NCBI RefSeq assembly: GCF_000224145.3
Contig: NW_004191390.1
Coordinates: forward strand, 1 to 64,000
Source of the DNA: Ciona intestinalis
Lineage: Eukaryota; Chordata; Ascidiacea; Phlebobranchia; Cionidae
Direction of reading: 5' to 3'
Length of the DNA: 64,000 nt
Part shown: positions 37,481 to 49,200 of the stretch, piece after piece
How the letters are laid out: every line of letters begins with the position of its first letter
Position numbering within the stretch: position 1 is the first letter of the stretch
Made by a program: the position numbers and the translations under genes
The notes under the pieces: generated by a model
Seen by the model: only the letters and a program-made list of their open reading frames with translations
Told to the model about the DNA's origin: nothing
Databases searched by the model: none

Positions 37481-39638
37481 CTAACGAGCTGACTTTCGAT
37501 TGTTTGCTTGATCGAACACAACCTGACCTGCAGGTAACTGAAGCGAACCAGAGCTGGCTAGTAATATCGGTTGGACACCTGTGATGTAATAATGGTTATG
37601 ATGATGTCATAATGGTGGTTATAATGTCACACTAACACCCACCAGGTAAAGGACGTTGTAGATTGTTGTACGAGTTAAGGAAAGCCAGACGTCCGTCGTC
37701 CGATGTACGAGCTGTGGGGGTTGGGTGGGTGAGAATTTATTATTGGGGCTGGTATATGTGGTAACTTGTAAGCGGGCACGAGGTGTATGAAACAGAACAC
37801 CCGTGTTATAATGACTGTCGTTGCCCCGCCATACGAGGTTAAGTTGCGTTCACCCAGGGGGTGTTGGGGTAACTTACTGAGTATATGTTGCGGTTGGTTG
37901 GGCATGGTGGTTGTTGTGGAAACGACGTCATGTGACACGGGTAACATCTGCATACGAACACTAGGGGGGGTGGAAGAAAGTTGGACCGCTTGGTGCTCGT
38001 AACCTGAGTATAAGATGTCTATGTTTAATATATGATTTCTATGTTTAAGTTGGTTCAAACATAACTTTTATTTTTGTTACGAATTTACAGTATAACAATA
38101 TATACCTTCCTATTTATCAGCATAAGATGTTTTAAATATTATGTTTATTGTTATGTTATTACTTGATGATGGGGGGAGGAGGGTGAATGACGTCGGCGTT
38201 TTATGTTCGTTGTTCATCGTGACCAAATTAACAGGGGTGTTGGAAGGTATGTTGTTCTGTTGATGATAAAATGTTAGTTATATTAACCAGTGTGTGTATG
38301 TTTGTATCTACCTGGTGTTGCCTTGATGTCGGTTCATCATGCTGTTGGGCCGAGATTGCATTCAATATATGATAGGTCTTCTGCAATAATCCATCCTGTC
38401 GATAAATTCACAATTTATTCCCGCTGTTGTATATTGAGCGCGATGCGCTGCAGTAGTGAGCGAGGAAACAACAGCTGGCAACATTAGTTCCAGCAGAAGA
38501 ACAACCCATACCTTTGTATCATCGGGGGGTGCGTACGATAGCTCGGGCTCCTCGAACCCCTGTGCGCTCATGCGTTGATCATCCTGTTGCGAACTTTGGA
38601 CGTTCGTTTCGTTCGTGTCGGGCGAGTTGAGACAAGTTTGGATTAGTTGTTTGCCTGGACATAAATATCATATATAATGTTGTGTGTAATTTGTATATGT
38701 TGGGCCATCAGTTGTGTTACAAACATGAAACATTGGTTCTTACACATCAAATATAATGTTCACAAATATTATTTATTTTTTCATGTATGAAGTAATAAAG
38801 TGGTTTATGACATCACAACCTACCTGCTTCACTTGATAATATGGGTTGTAACTTTCGTGTGGCGAACGTGTAAACATGTCCTGTTTCGCTTGCCACGAGT
38901 AACATCACTTGCGTGCCCGTTAATGTAGCTAACTCATGCGCCTGTAATTATGATGTCATAATATTAATGTCCATTATGTCTAAACAGTAGTTTCTTATGA
39001 CATCATACTCGTGTTAACTACGTGAGTAACCGAGTGAAATTTTATGACGTCAATCAAGTTTCCTGTGATCACGCACCATATATGGTGAAGTGGTAAAAAA
39101 TAAACTTAGTGGGCGGGTTTGAAATTATTTCAATAAATAATAATTCCTATTTACATTAATAACAGAATTTAGTCTGGCTGAATATTCTACAATTTGATAT
39201 TAAATTAACACAATTTGTAAGGGAATGGAAATTCTACTGAACAAAAACTTATAAAAGCGAATTTTTTTTACAAGAAAAAAAAAATTAAAACAATTGTAAA
39301 TAACGGCAAAATATATACAAGTACGAAATACAAACAAATAAAGAAATTAATTCAAAACAAACCTTTTTCATTATTCCTGATTTTCTTTTACTGAAAGTTG
39401 TATATCTTCGCAGCTTATTTTCAATAAATTCCATATTAATTTTAACGCGACCTCTTGTTTTTTTACCAGGTTTTTGCATAGGTGTGCTTGAACGCGAATC
39501 GTGGCTTGAAACGTCGTCTTTCGAATCGTCGGTGTCGTAATGTTCATCGTCGTGGTTGTCTAATCCAGCCATAACAACAGTACGTTTCAAATTATTCATT
39601 TTGTTGGTAATTGATCGCAAACTTGTACGTTTAAGCAT
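37481..39638 (-). CDS. SRF: Serum response factor (MADS-box)
   Basis: Nuclear MADS-box factor that binds CArG boxes with myocardin or TCF partners and controls muscle and growth genes. Eight exons chain in phase: 39638-39363, 38941-38824, 38654-38512, 38395-38312, 38256-38163, 38003-37878, 37711-37643 and 37578-37481, giving 335 residues (508 in human). The MADS box starts near residue 58 (GKKTRGRVKINMEFIENKL, RRYTTFSKRKSGIMKK) and continues into exon 2 (LATLTGTQVMLLVASETGHV, YTFATRKLQP). Exon 3 has KQLIQTCLNSPD and QRMSAQGFEEPELSY, as in the vertebrate SAM extension. The C-terminal ILLASSGSLQLPAGQV matches the conserved end of the activation domain. The N-terminus is acidic and the transactivation region is short. 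A SINE copy lies in intron 6. Confidence 0.97.
37750..37870 (+). repeat. SINE tail copy in SRF intron 6
   Basis: GTGGTAACTTGTAAGCGGGC, ACGAGGTGTATGAAACAGAA and CGTTGCCCCGCCATACGAGG in order; opposite in sense to SRF. Confidence 0.85.
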
Positions 39639-40343
39639 AAGCTGTTACTGCTGACTTGTACCTCCCGTATTTGGATGAAACGAAACAACAGCTGGCCAAG
39701 TATGTGCATGTATGTTACTCCGCGCAATGTAAGTAGCGCGTCTACCACAGTTTACATTCACAAAACCTAAATATATATAATAATATAACGTTAACTATGT
39801 AATATGGTCATGTATTTATAAAGTGAAATGTATAAACTTACGTTTACGCATTTATATTTAAAATGCGGAGCATTTATAAATATCGCGGATGAATATATGC
39901 GTTTAAAACAGCGTTTCCATAAAAGGAGTGGTGTTGCTAAATATGGTGTTGCTGCGCCAAAAAAGGAATTGCTACGCCACATGTCTTCGCCAAATATGGT
40001 GGTGGGACCGCACGTGTTCGAAGCTACGCATGTAAACACTCAAAATATGTACCAGCAATTTCCTGCGTCGCGTATTCAATTGTTGTTGCATTGTTTTCGA
40101 TGTTTAAGACAATCAAAGACGCGATATAAAGAATATTGATCTCAAAATAGCAATTGTTTGGTTCAATTACGTCATAATGGCAATTTATTGCGTCTCATCA
40201 ATGTTCTATTATTACCGCACATTATTACGTCATTGACACAAAATATGGCGCGATATATCGGTTTGTGACGCCACCATATATGGTGTGTAACGTGCTACAA
40301 CTTGCATTCATACGTAACCAACATGTTCTGGAATTATCAATAG
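39639..40343. promoter_or_regulatory. SRF upstream region
   Basis: About 700 bases between the SRF start and the 3' end of the ZU5 gene. AATATGGTG-type words repeat near 39935-40010. Overlapping open frames on both strands (39828-40139 plus, 39791-40039 minus) lack homology and I treat them as chance. A few CRE-like motifs near 40170-40270. Confidence 0.4.
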
Positions 40344-42373
40344 TTACAAAGTTTTATTGTCTTTATGACGTAACCTTCGCCGAATTCTTCTGAACGTCGT
40401 CGACACCGACGCTAGATGTCGCCTTTCAGGGGTTGTTGGGTTGGGTGGGTACTTCCCCGGGCTTGGTACCGATCTCGGTGGCATTGGTGACGTCACAGCC
40501 TTTGGTGACGTCACAGCCTTTGGTGACGTCACAACCTTTTTTCTTATCTGCGCATACGTGTGTTCATCCTCCGATGACGTCATGCTTTCGTCATCACCAG
40601 CCTTCTTCGTTACCTTGATGACGTCATCATCAAATACGTCACAATACCGTCGATTGGGGCCTAGTTTGAATGAAGCGACCTCGCCGCGCAAGATCACATT
40701 GTTCCACTGATTGTTCACAACATACGTCTTTATGACATCACAAGGGTTGCGAAACCGAAACACGAACTTTTTCAACAAAATTTTTTCCCAAGAATCGTTT
40801 CGCCTCACCCTGTATGACGTAGATGCGACGTCACCATCGGCTGTATTAATCTTTATTGTGAGGTCATCATCGAATCTGTTCAACGACAATGGTTAAACAG
40901 CTGTTGAACCAACTTAAATATTTACCCAACGCAAAACACCCGGGGTTCGATGATCCGCTGGTAGGTGCTCTGGGGCGCCATCTCGAGCCAGAGTTTCGCG
41001 ACAAGCTGGGACGAATCGTCGCATAAACACCACACGACATCTAGCGGCGACTCCCCAGCCCTTTTAACGAACCCAACCGAGTTAATGAATTTAAGCGACC
41101 TGTCGAACTCAGCTTGGGGTAAGATGGCACGGAACCTGCAAATATTTTCAAATAATATCATTGTCGATGCGTTGTTACGTCATAATCATACGTTCCCAGT
41201 GCGTCTGTGACGAAAGTGACGTAACGGGAATCCCCATGAACGGAGAACGCTAGATGGCGCCATATACCCTCTGCTTGGTATTCGACCTGGATAGGTGGGT
41301 TAGCGGATGATAATGGGTATTATGACGTATTACCTTCACCCCTATTGGTCGATCGTCACGCCTCGCTGCGTAACATGTTGGCATGGTAACAGTGAGCTGT
41401 AACTTGAGGTTATTAACCTCTACGTCACAATCAATGGTTACGATGGGGGAAATCACCAGGGTGTTTCCCGATCCCTGGAATATTGTTGTTATTACCATTG
41501 TATACTATATATTGTGACGTCATAATACCTCATGTGACGTAAACAAGCACTTTAGTTTCATTTTCGCGTCTTGTTCCAATATATTGGGGGGGATACGAAC
41601 TTGACAGCCCGCCACGCATAACAATCCTCCTTGTGACGTCACAATGGTAGTGTCTTCCAACCATCGCGACTGATCGACACACAACGCCCCCACACTGTCG
41701 CTATTTTCGATGTCACGTGTCTTCGAACCTCCATGTGACGTCATAATATACCTCACTGGTGTGGTTGCAAGGGATTCACAATGTGGAAGATGAAATATGG
41801 TGGCTACGTCATCTGTTGTGATGTCATCAAGCGATGATGACGTATCATCTCGTGGTTGGGTTACGTCATCTTTCTCTTCTATGACGTTTGTGACGTCACA
41901 CGTATGTATTGTTTCCTGCAAACCTCAAGCTGTTATGGCGTCATAATATATACGTCACAATACGAACCTGGCGCCCATTGTCAACGGTTGGTCCTGTAAT
42001 AAAGAAGCATTGTGACAAAACATATCGTTTGTTACGTCACACACAACATTACCTTCGGTTGATTGTCTTTCTTCGTCGAATCGCTGAAATTAAAAATGGG
42101 TTTGCTACGTCACAAACTAAATCCGAATAATTTAACATAAACAAGCATATTAAATATACGTCACAAGTAAAATAACAATGGCTATTATGATACTTACGAC
42201 AAATAACAGCCAAGACAACCTGAAACAAAATAATTGTTTAACCCGTAGAATATACACTTGTATACAACACTTTATATATTTTGTTCAACACTTATACAAC
42301 AAGCTACTTACACGAAACTGATCAAACTAACCAATCCTCCACATATAAAAGCAAGTGATGACGTAGTATCCAT
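40344..42373 (-). CDS. Membrane-anchored ZU5-domain protein, UNC5CL-like
   Basis: Nine exons chain in phase: 42373-42312, 42219-42198, 42083-42053, 41993-41968, 41915-41529, 41474-41334, 41286-41192, 41135-40926 and 40875-40344, giving 501 residues. The two first exons encode a signal-anchor (LAFICGGLVSLISFVLSWLL, about residues 7-26). After an acidic linker comes a ZU5-like fold: SQGGLLCVAGCQVRIPPNIL, LVISPIVTIDCDV, GIWRHLAFSVHGDSR and TDALGT, in the order seen in UNC5 and UNC5CL. A UPA-like part follows (EPRVFCVGFDDDL...). No death domain is visible at the C-terminus, which instead ends in a Ser/Pro/Arg-rich tail. UNC5CL (ZUD) has the same anchor-ZU5 order and signals through NF-kB; equivalence is inference. 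CRE-like motifs lie in its coding exons, including a triple 18-base repeat. Confidence 0.75.
40482..40536. repeat. Triple 18-base tandem repeat within coding exon
   Basis: Three copies of GGTGACGTCACAGCCTTT (the third has one change before a T run). On the minus strand they encode VTSPKAVTSPKAVTSP in the C-terminal tail of the ZU5 protein. Each copy contains one perfect TGACGTCA. Confidence 0.95.
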
Positions 42374-45300
42374 TCTGTGTTACGTCATATAACCGACTAC
42401 ACACGTAACAAACAAACCGGCGTTAACATTGTTGTAATAATAAGCCAACTGTGGAAACCTTTGTGACGTCACAATATATAATGACTTGTTGTTATGTGTA
42501 GGTTGATTGTGAATCATTATTATTATGACGTAACAATACCAACCGCGTGGTGGTGTTAGAGAGCAACTTCGATGTTACTTGATACGTCACAAAGCTGATT
42601 GCAGTTGACAACCACCTGCTTGTGACGTAACAATCATTTATATTAAAGGTAAAAAATGACTTTTTAACAAAATCCTCGAATCGATTTCGCTTCGCGTTGT
42701 GATTGTGACGTCACAGAAAACAAAACAATGAACGTTGTTTCGATTATGACGACATAAACAGCACGTGGCTTTTCCATTGTTCTATAACAGTCGAATCGAA
42801 CCTTTCTATTGTTCGGTAATAATTCGAATATGTTTCGTCATAATAATAATCGCGAGGGCGACATCTGCTTGATATAAAAACATCTCAGTTTTCATGTTCG
42901 TCGTCTCTGGTTACATTCGATCATTTCTACCAACAAACTATTAGCAGTTGATGCGGTTTCTTCTACGATGCAAATATCTTATGTAGTGTGATGTCATATA
43001 GACAGCATTGTGTCAAGGTCAGATACTAGAATGCAAATAAGCGGGGCGTGGAATGTTTGGTTTATTCAACAACGTCAACAATGGTGGTTTCATCGAAAAT
43101 AGAAGTCGCCATGCATGTTTATAGTGACGTAACAAACCCTCATTGTTTATGTATAATGACGTCACAATGGGTGAGTCTTGTTTATAATGCGGAAGTTTTA
43201 TCTTGGGGGAACACCCCGTGGTTATTACGTCACAAAGCATTGCATTCCATTGTTTAATAACAGAATGTTTCATTGGTTTGTGTTTGTTACGTCACAATAT
43301 GAGTAAAAGTAACTCGGGAATTCCCCGGTTATTGGTTGTGACGTCACATAGTTGTTTGATGACGTTATTGATGACGCAATGAAGCGTGACATTCCTATGT
43401 CGTCATTAACCATGCGTGACGACCTGTTACGTCACAATACATCAGTGTTTAACGCGACATGTTAAAGAAATATTTTGTTTTGAAAGTTGTAGAATATAAG
43501 ACAATGGAGGACAATGAGGTTTGTTTTAACAATCAATATAATAAAGATAAAAGGATTCAAATGAACATTTATTTCGTCATCGATTTAATTAATTTCGAAT
43601 ATGACGTCACAATCATATAACAATGTTGATTTTGATTGGTTAATTCAACTTCGATGACGTCTCGTTTAGTGATGTCACTATGTCATGTTTATATTGAAGT
43701 AATGTGACGTCACAGGGGTAGTTGTCCTTGTCATAATGAAGTTTATTACGTTCCACCAAAATAGGTCATTAAAATGTTAGGAGCGAAGAGAAAGAAAGAG
43801 AATAAAGTGAGGAGGAGTGGGAGCAAAGTGAGAAAGAGAAATATTTTTACGATTTAAAGTTTTTTTGTTCGAAAGCAATAATTAGAATTGGGCGTGTACC
43901 CAATAAGCATTTGTTGCGTCATAATGCATATTCACATGCTGCAGGGCAGGTTGTGACGTAACAATGATTATAATTGGTTAATAAACACGTGGACACGTCA
44001 TGTGATTGTTGCAAAACAATGCCAACTGGTGGTTGGCTATTCTGCAATATTTACATTAATTAATTATGACGTTTCAATGTTTTTTGTTTGGAATCAATCG
44101 TAGTTACTGTGACGTCACAATGCTAATGTATTAAACATCGCGCTTTTAGCGGCAGACGCTTTTTACACTTGAATGTTTATTGTAATTTTCAACAAGGCTA
44201 ATTGTTACGTCACAATGTTACGAGCAGTATGACGTCACAAACCGTGAGAAACACAACCGCGTTAAATAGCGGTTTAAAATATCTTCTATTATTTGAACAC
44301 ACAGCGATATTATGACGTAATAAAACAATGTCTCAGCGCGACTTCTCGTCCACACGACCCAAATTCCAATACATTGGTTGTTTTGTTTCTGGAATAAAAA
44401 TAAAAATTATCAAAATTAAAAAAGAAGAGACAATATTGTGACGTAATAAATAAAGCGACAAATTAGGTCACGGGTTAATTACGTCATCAGATTAATAGAT
44501 GTTTAAATATTGTGACGTCATTAAATAGAAAGTTGATAATTTCGTAAAAGTGGAGAGAGCGCGCGAGAGAACGATTGTTAGTGAATAAAGAAAAACTTGC
44601 GTGTTCGGCCATGCGTAGTGATGTAGTTTAGTCGCGACGAATATTTGTTCATTTGTTTCCAACTGTGGATCGCAATGTAATAATGGGCATTGTTAATATG
44701 CGCCGTGTTCGCGGTCAGATTACAACATTTGTGATATTTATATGTTTTAGCTACGAAGTAAATATTTATCGAATATTCGGGAAGTTAATTTCAATTATTC
44801 CGCGATTTACGCGATTATGCTTGATCAGTCAGGTTATTGTGACATCACAGACGATATGATTAATTCAGGAATACTTGTGTTTGTGACGCAACAGGAAAGT
44901 TGTAATATTCATCCACAAGTGCGGAATAATACTCCGCCGACGTCGATTAATCTTTTATTTCATTTTCAGATTTATGTTTTAAATATTTATCCGTTTTTCC
45001 CGAAATTCGAATTCGATGATGCTTTCGAACATTTCGCAGGTGTGTATGACGTAATAATGTATATTCATATGACGTCAGTATGACGTATTGTTGTTTCGTT
45101 GCTGCATTTCGAGTATCAAACAGAAAGCGTTGTTACGAAATAATAAGCGCTATTAAGCTTCGATGCCGCGCGTTTAATCCTTTATTAGAACAAACGTTGG
45201 TTGTGACGTAACAATAGTATTAACAGATGGCAGGTGAACAAATAATAATGCGTATTATGACGTAGTTTAGAAATGGTGGAATTAATCGTGATGTTGATTG

Positions 45301-46247
45301 AACGTCATTGTTCCTGCTTGTGACGTAACAATACAAATAATTTACAATCGAGTTAATTGATGAATCTATTATCACCAACGCGATAATGATTATGACGTCA
45401 CAGTCAAGGTTGAATTATCAACCACGTGATATTAAATATAGAAATCATAAGTGGGCGGGGGGGCTGGGTATCGTCGTGGCTGTCGCGATTCCATTCTTAT
45501 CTAATTATGCATATGTGTGACGTCACAATGCATAGGAATGATATTTAGCTCGATGTGAGTGTGACGTCACAATGCTCGTACATCGCGTAGCTCGCGATCC
45601 GCCATTTTGAAAAGTGAAAGTTTTCATTATTCGCGAATAAAGTAAATTGTTTCGTTTTAATAAATACAATTTCTATTTTACGCGCGGAACATTAGTGACG
45701 TCACGTGTTCGCAGTTCAATTATGACGTAATAAAGAGGTTTGTTCGAAATAGCGACAAGCGCGAAAAATGGCGATCATTCGGAATTGTCTTTGTTTTGTC
45801 ATAATAACCATTGTTGGCGAAACGAATTCTCGAATTTAATTAAATTTCAAATTTATCGCGATCGCGGTTGGCTGTGACGTATGAATCGTGTATTGTGACG
45901 TAGATGTGTATTGTCACGTCACCATATATTGCACCTACAATTGATTGACACGTCACAATCGCAATTGCTCGTAATCGGATTCGATTGTTACGTCACAAAC
46001 ATCTTCGTCTCGCTACTTTTTAATGAACATTCTAAATCGTAAAAACTACTGTCCACGTCACAATGACACGTTGTAAGGAGGTTATGACGTAACAATCCCT
46101 TATATTTCGAAGTGGTCGAGTTAGTTTCTCCCGATTGTTGGATTCCGCGAAGCGTCGACCGCGATTAATAAACACGAGATATCTCAATCTTCGGGCGCAC
46201 GCGATGGACTTTAATATCGAACCTCGAGGCGTCAAAATCTTTATTCG
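42374..46247. promoter_or_regulatory. ZU5-gene / ARID3 divergent spacer, CRE-palindrome dense
   Basis: About 3.9 kb without a supported gene. It holds many copies of the long palindromic form TTGTGACGTCACAA and its variants (for example near 42465, 42715, 43165, 43345, 43600, 44115, 44230, 45535, 45570 and 45710). It could carry shared or separate control elements for the two divergent genes. Frames at 44653-44859 and 44817-45083 overlap, show no homology and partly consist of the motif. Confidence 0.45.
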
Positions 46248-49200
46248 ATGCATTCAATGCAGACAAAAGCTGAGTTGCTTTCGGGGCTAGGGTCTTCACT
46301 GACGTCATCACCCGGTAACGTCAGCGCTGCAACGATGAAGTTGGAGGCTGTGATGGAGAATCTTCAGCGGCAGCATCAACAACGTATGATGGAACAACAT
46401 AAGAATGATGACGTCATCAGTAATGACGTCAGGTGCGACGATTTCAGCGATGGGGGGGAACGACAGCGGTCATATTCAGGGTCTCCGAAAGAGGATTCCG
46501 ACGAAGATAGAAACGATATGACGTCACCCATGATGCGGGATGATGATGACGTCATGCAGAGTGATGGGAGATCCCCCGAACCAGATAAGACGTCATTGAT
46601 TACGCAACAAATGGCGTTCGCTGCTGCATTGGCGCAAAGATCTTCCCCGGATGGGAGTTTATCCAGCCTTGTACCGCAAGCTATGATGCAACACTTTGGG
46701 CAATTCCCCGCGTCCTTTGATGCGTCACAATTACCACAGGTATGACCTTTACATGAACCCAATGACCCTTTAATTACCCCCTTAATTACCAGGGGTTTCG
46801 TGAACTAGCGATGCTCCAACACCAACACGTCGCCCAACGAATGGCTATGGAAGCCCAGAAACGAATGCAGCAAGATCACAATATACAGGTATGTGGCGTA
46901 ATAATGACGTCATACACACGTCATCATGTGTTTCTTTACAGCAATCGACCAACCACATCCCGACCCCATCAAGCGCGTCATCACATACGTCATCAGGCAG
47001 TGTGACGTCACAAACCAATAGTTGCAACGGAAGTCAGCAAGAATGGACGTACGAGGAACAATTTAAACAGGTGAATATGCATTATGACGTCACTAGAGTT
47101 TATTGTTACGTAATTATTGAATAACAAGAGACAGCGAAATTAATCGACTTCGTTATTATTCGAATCGATGTTTCGTTCCTTGGAGTCTCAATTATTGGCA
47201 TTTACATCTCGGCCGCCGTTTCCCACCGAAACTAATTTATATTTTATTAACTGGATCAATGACTTCGAAGCTCATCGCGGTGTTTATTAAACTAATAATG
47301 GACTGTGTGACGTCACAGAGCAACAATTCGCGCAACTCCACTTAACTTTGGTTGGATTTGGATTAAGGGGGCGATGGGCAGTGGGGGGGATCATGTTACC
47401 CCATGGACCGCTACTATTGGGGGGGACGATCCATCAACCGAATTCTGTCATGGGAGAAAAATATCGCGCATTTCCGCAAAGATTTCATCAATGACGTTAC
47501 AATGCGCATTATAAAAGAATAACGTTTAACAAATGTTCATTGTTATTAATTGTAAAATTCCAATGTGACGTAATGAATGGTCCGTTTGTTATGACAAGTG
47601 GGATTGTCTACGTCACGGATCACGTGACAAATGGACATGGGGTTTGAGGGTAATTTGACCCCAGGGGGTCGCGGGGTCAACGCTTAATCGCGATGGGCGA
47701 ATATTAAATGTTTGTGACGTCACTATGGTCATTTAAGATGAACAACAGTTTTAAATTCACGACTATGACGTCATGTAGTTTTATTGATCTTTATTTCGTC
47801 ATAATGTTTTCAACGAATGGTTAAGTATGCATTATGACGTCATTAATGGGTTAACAATAAACTTAAAAAGCTTGTTTGTTACGTTATAATGGGTTATTGT
47901 GTTGAAGTCGTTGAAGCAAAACAATCGATGAAAGTCGTCACTGTTACGTCATAATCAACACGACAGCCGCTTTTTGAGAATAAATTGTTAAAACGTCACA
48001 ATCGCTATTAATATTTCATTCCAGTTTTAATCAAAACCGAATCTGATCGGCGTTTCCAAGGTTTTGTCTCAGAGAGGTGATTGTTTCACCACAAATGTTA
48101 GTTCAACACTTCATCAACTATTTATAAACTACAACCGCGTTGCAGCCATTGGCGCGAACAAATGCACTTAATAATTCATTTCATTTAAAGAACAAACGAT
48201 ATTGTTTCAATCCGCGATCGTCGCTTAATTGCGCTCCAAGCGTGCATCGTCAATCGCAATAGAAACATCATTTATTTATGATTTAATTTCAAATTTGAGA
48301 TTTGCTTGGGCGATAAAACGTTGTATTTACACCGAGCATGGTTGCTATTCACTTCCAACATTTAAAATCTCATCGATTATTCATCGCGATGTTCGCGGAG
48401 TAAAAAGGTCAAGTGTTGTGACATCATAACGACGTTGAATAAACTTCGATTTCTGCAAATAATCCGCATGATGGCGCTGTGTTGTCCCGCCACCTACCGG
48501 AAAAAACAACAATTGAGCTAATTGTGACGTCACAATACGAGAGCGGAATCACAATTAAATGTGGAACGTCGTTTTCAAGTATCCATAATATGAAACACTT
48601 AACTTCCAGATGGTAACCCATCTTTTTATCGCGTTTGCTGAGGATCGATACCACTGTGACGTCATAATAGATCGCGCGGTCACTTTCGCGTTTGAAGCGC
48701 TCTCATCGAAAGTTGTGATCGTCGCTGGCCGCTCATTGGTGGAAATTAGTCTTGTAGCACCAATTAATCGGGGGGAGAATCCCTTAATAATGGACTGGCC
48801 GCCATTTTCCTTTGTTTGCCTCAACACGTCACAATGGAATGTCTCTAATGTGATTTGTGACGGAACAGTGATAGTAAACACGTCACGATCACTTTGATGT
48901 TTATTAATTTTAACAAATAAAGTAAAAGTTATTATGACGTAACAATATGCTTTGTTTCAGTTATATGAGATTGATGACGACATAAAGCGAAAAGAATTTC
49001 TTGACGATTTGTTCAGTTTCATGCAAAAAAGAGGTGTGTGACGTCATAATATATTGTTTACGTAACAAACATCGAAGAATTGATGATTAATTACGTCACA
49101 ATGGCTTCGAGCGGTTTCCCATTGTCCTGTGGGTGATAATGGGGAATCCCCGGGTTGTGGGTTAATTAAAACAATTGTCTTCGATTGTTCTCAAACAATG

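Noticed and set aside
39791-40139. Overlapping open frames on both strands upstream of SRF
   Set aside because: Each is the shadow of the other, built partly from an AATATGGTG word repeat; no family recognised.
44653-45083. Two overlapping plus-strand frames in the ARID3 upstream spacer
   Set aside because: Hydrophobic AT-driven translation, no splice sites joining them to ARID3 in phase, and they include the palindrome.
46376-46762. A 128-codon minus-strand frame antisense to ARID3 exon 1
   Set aside because: It is the complement of a clear coding exon with in-phase splice ends.
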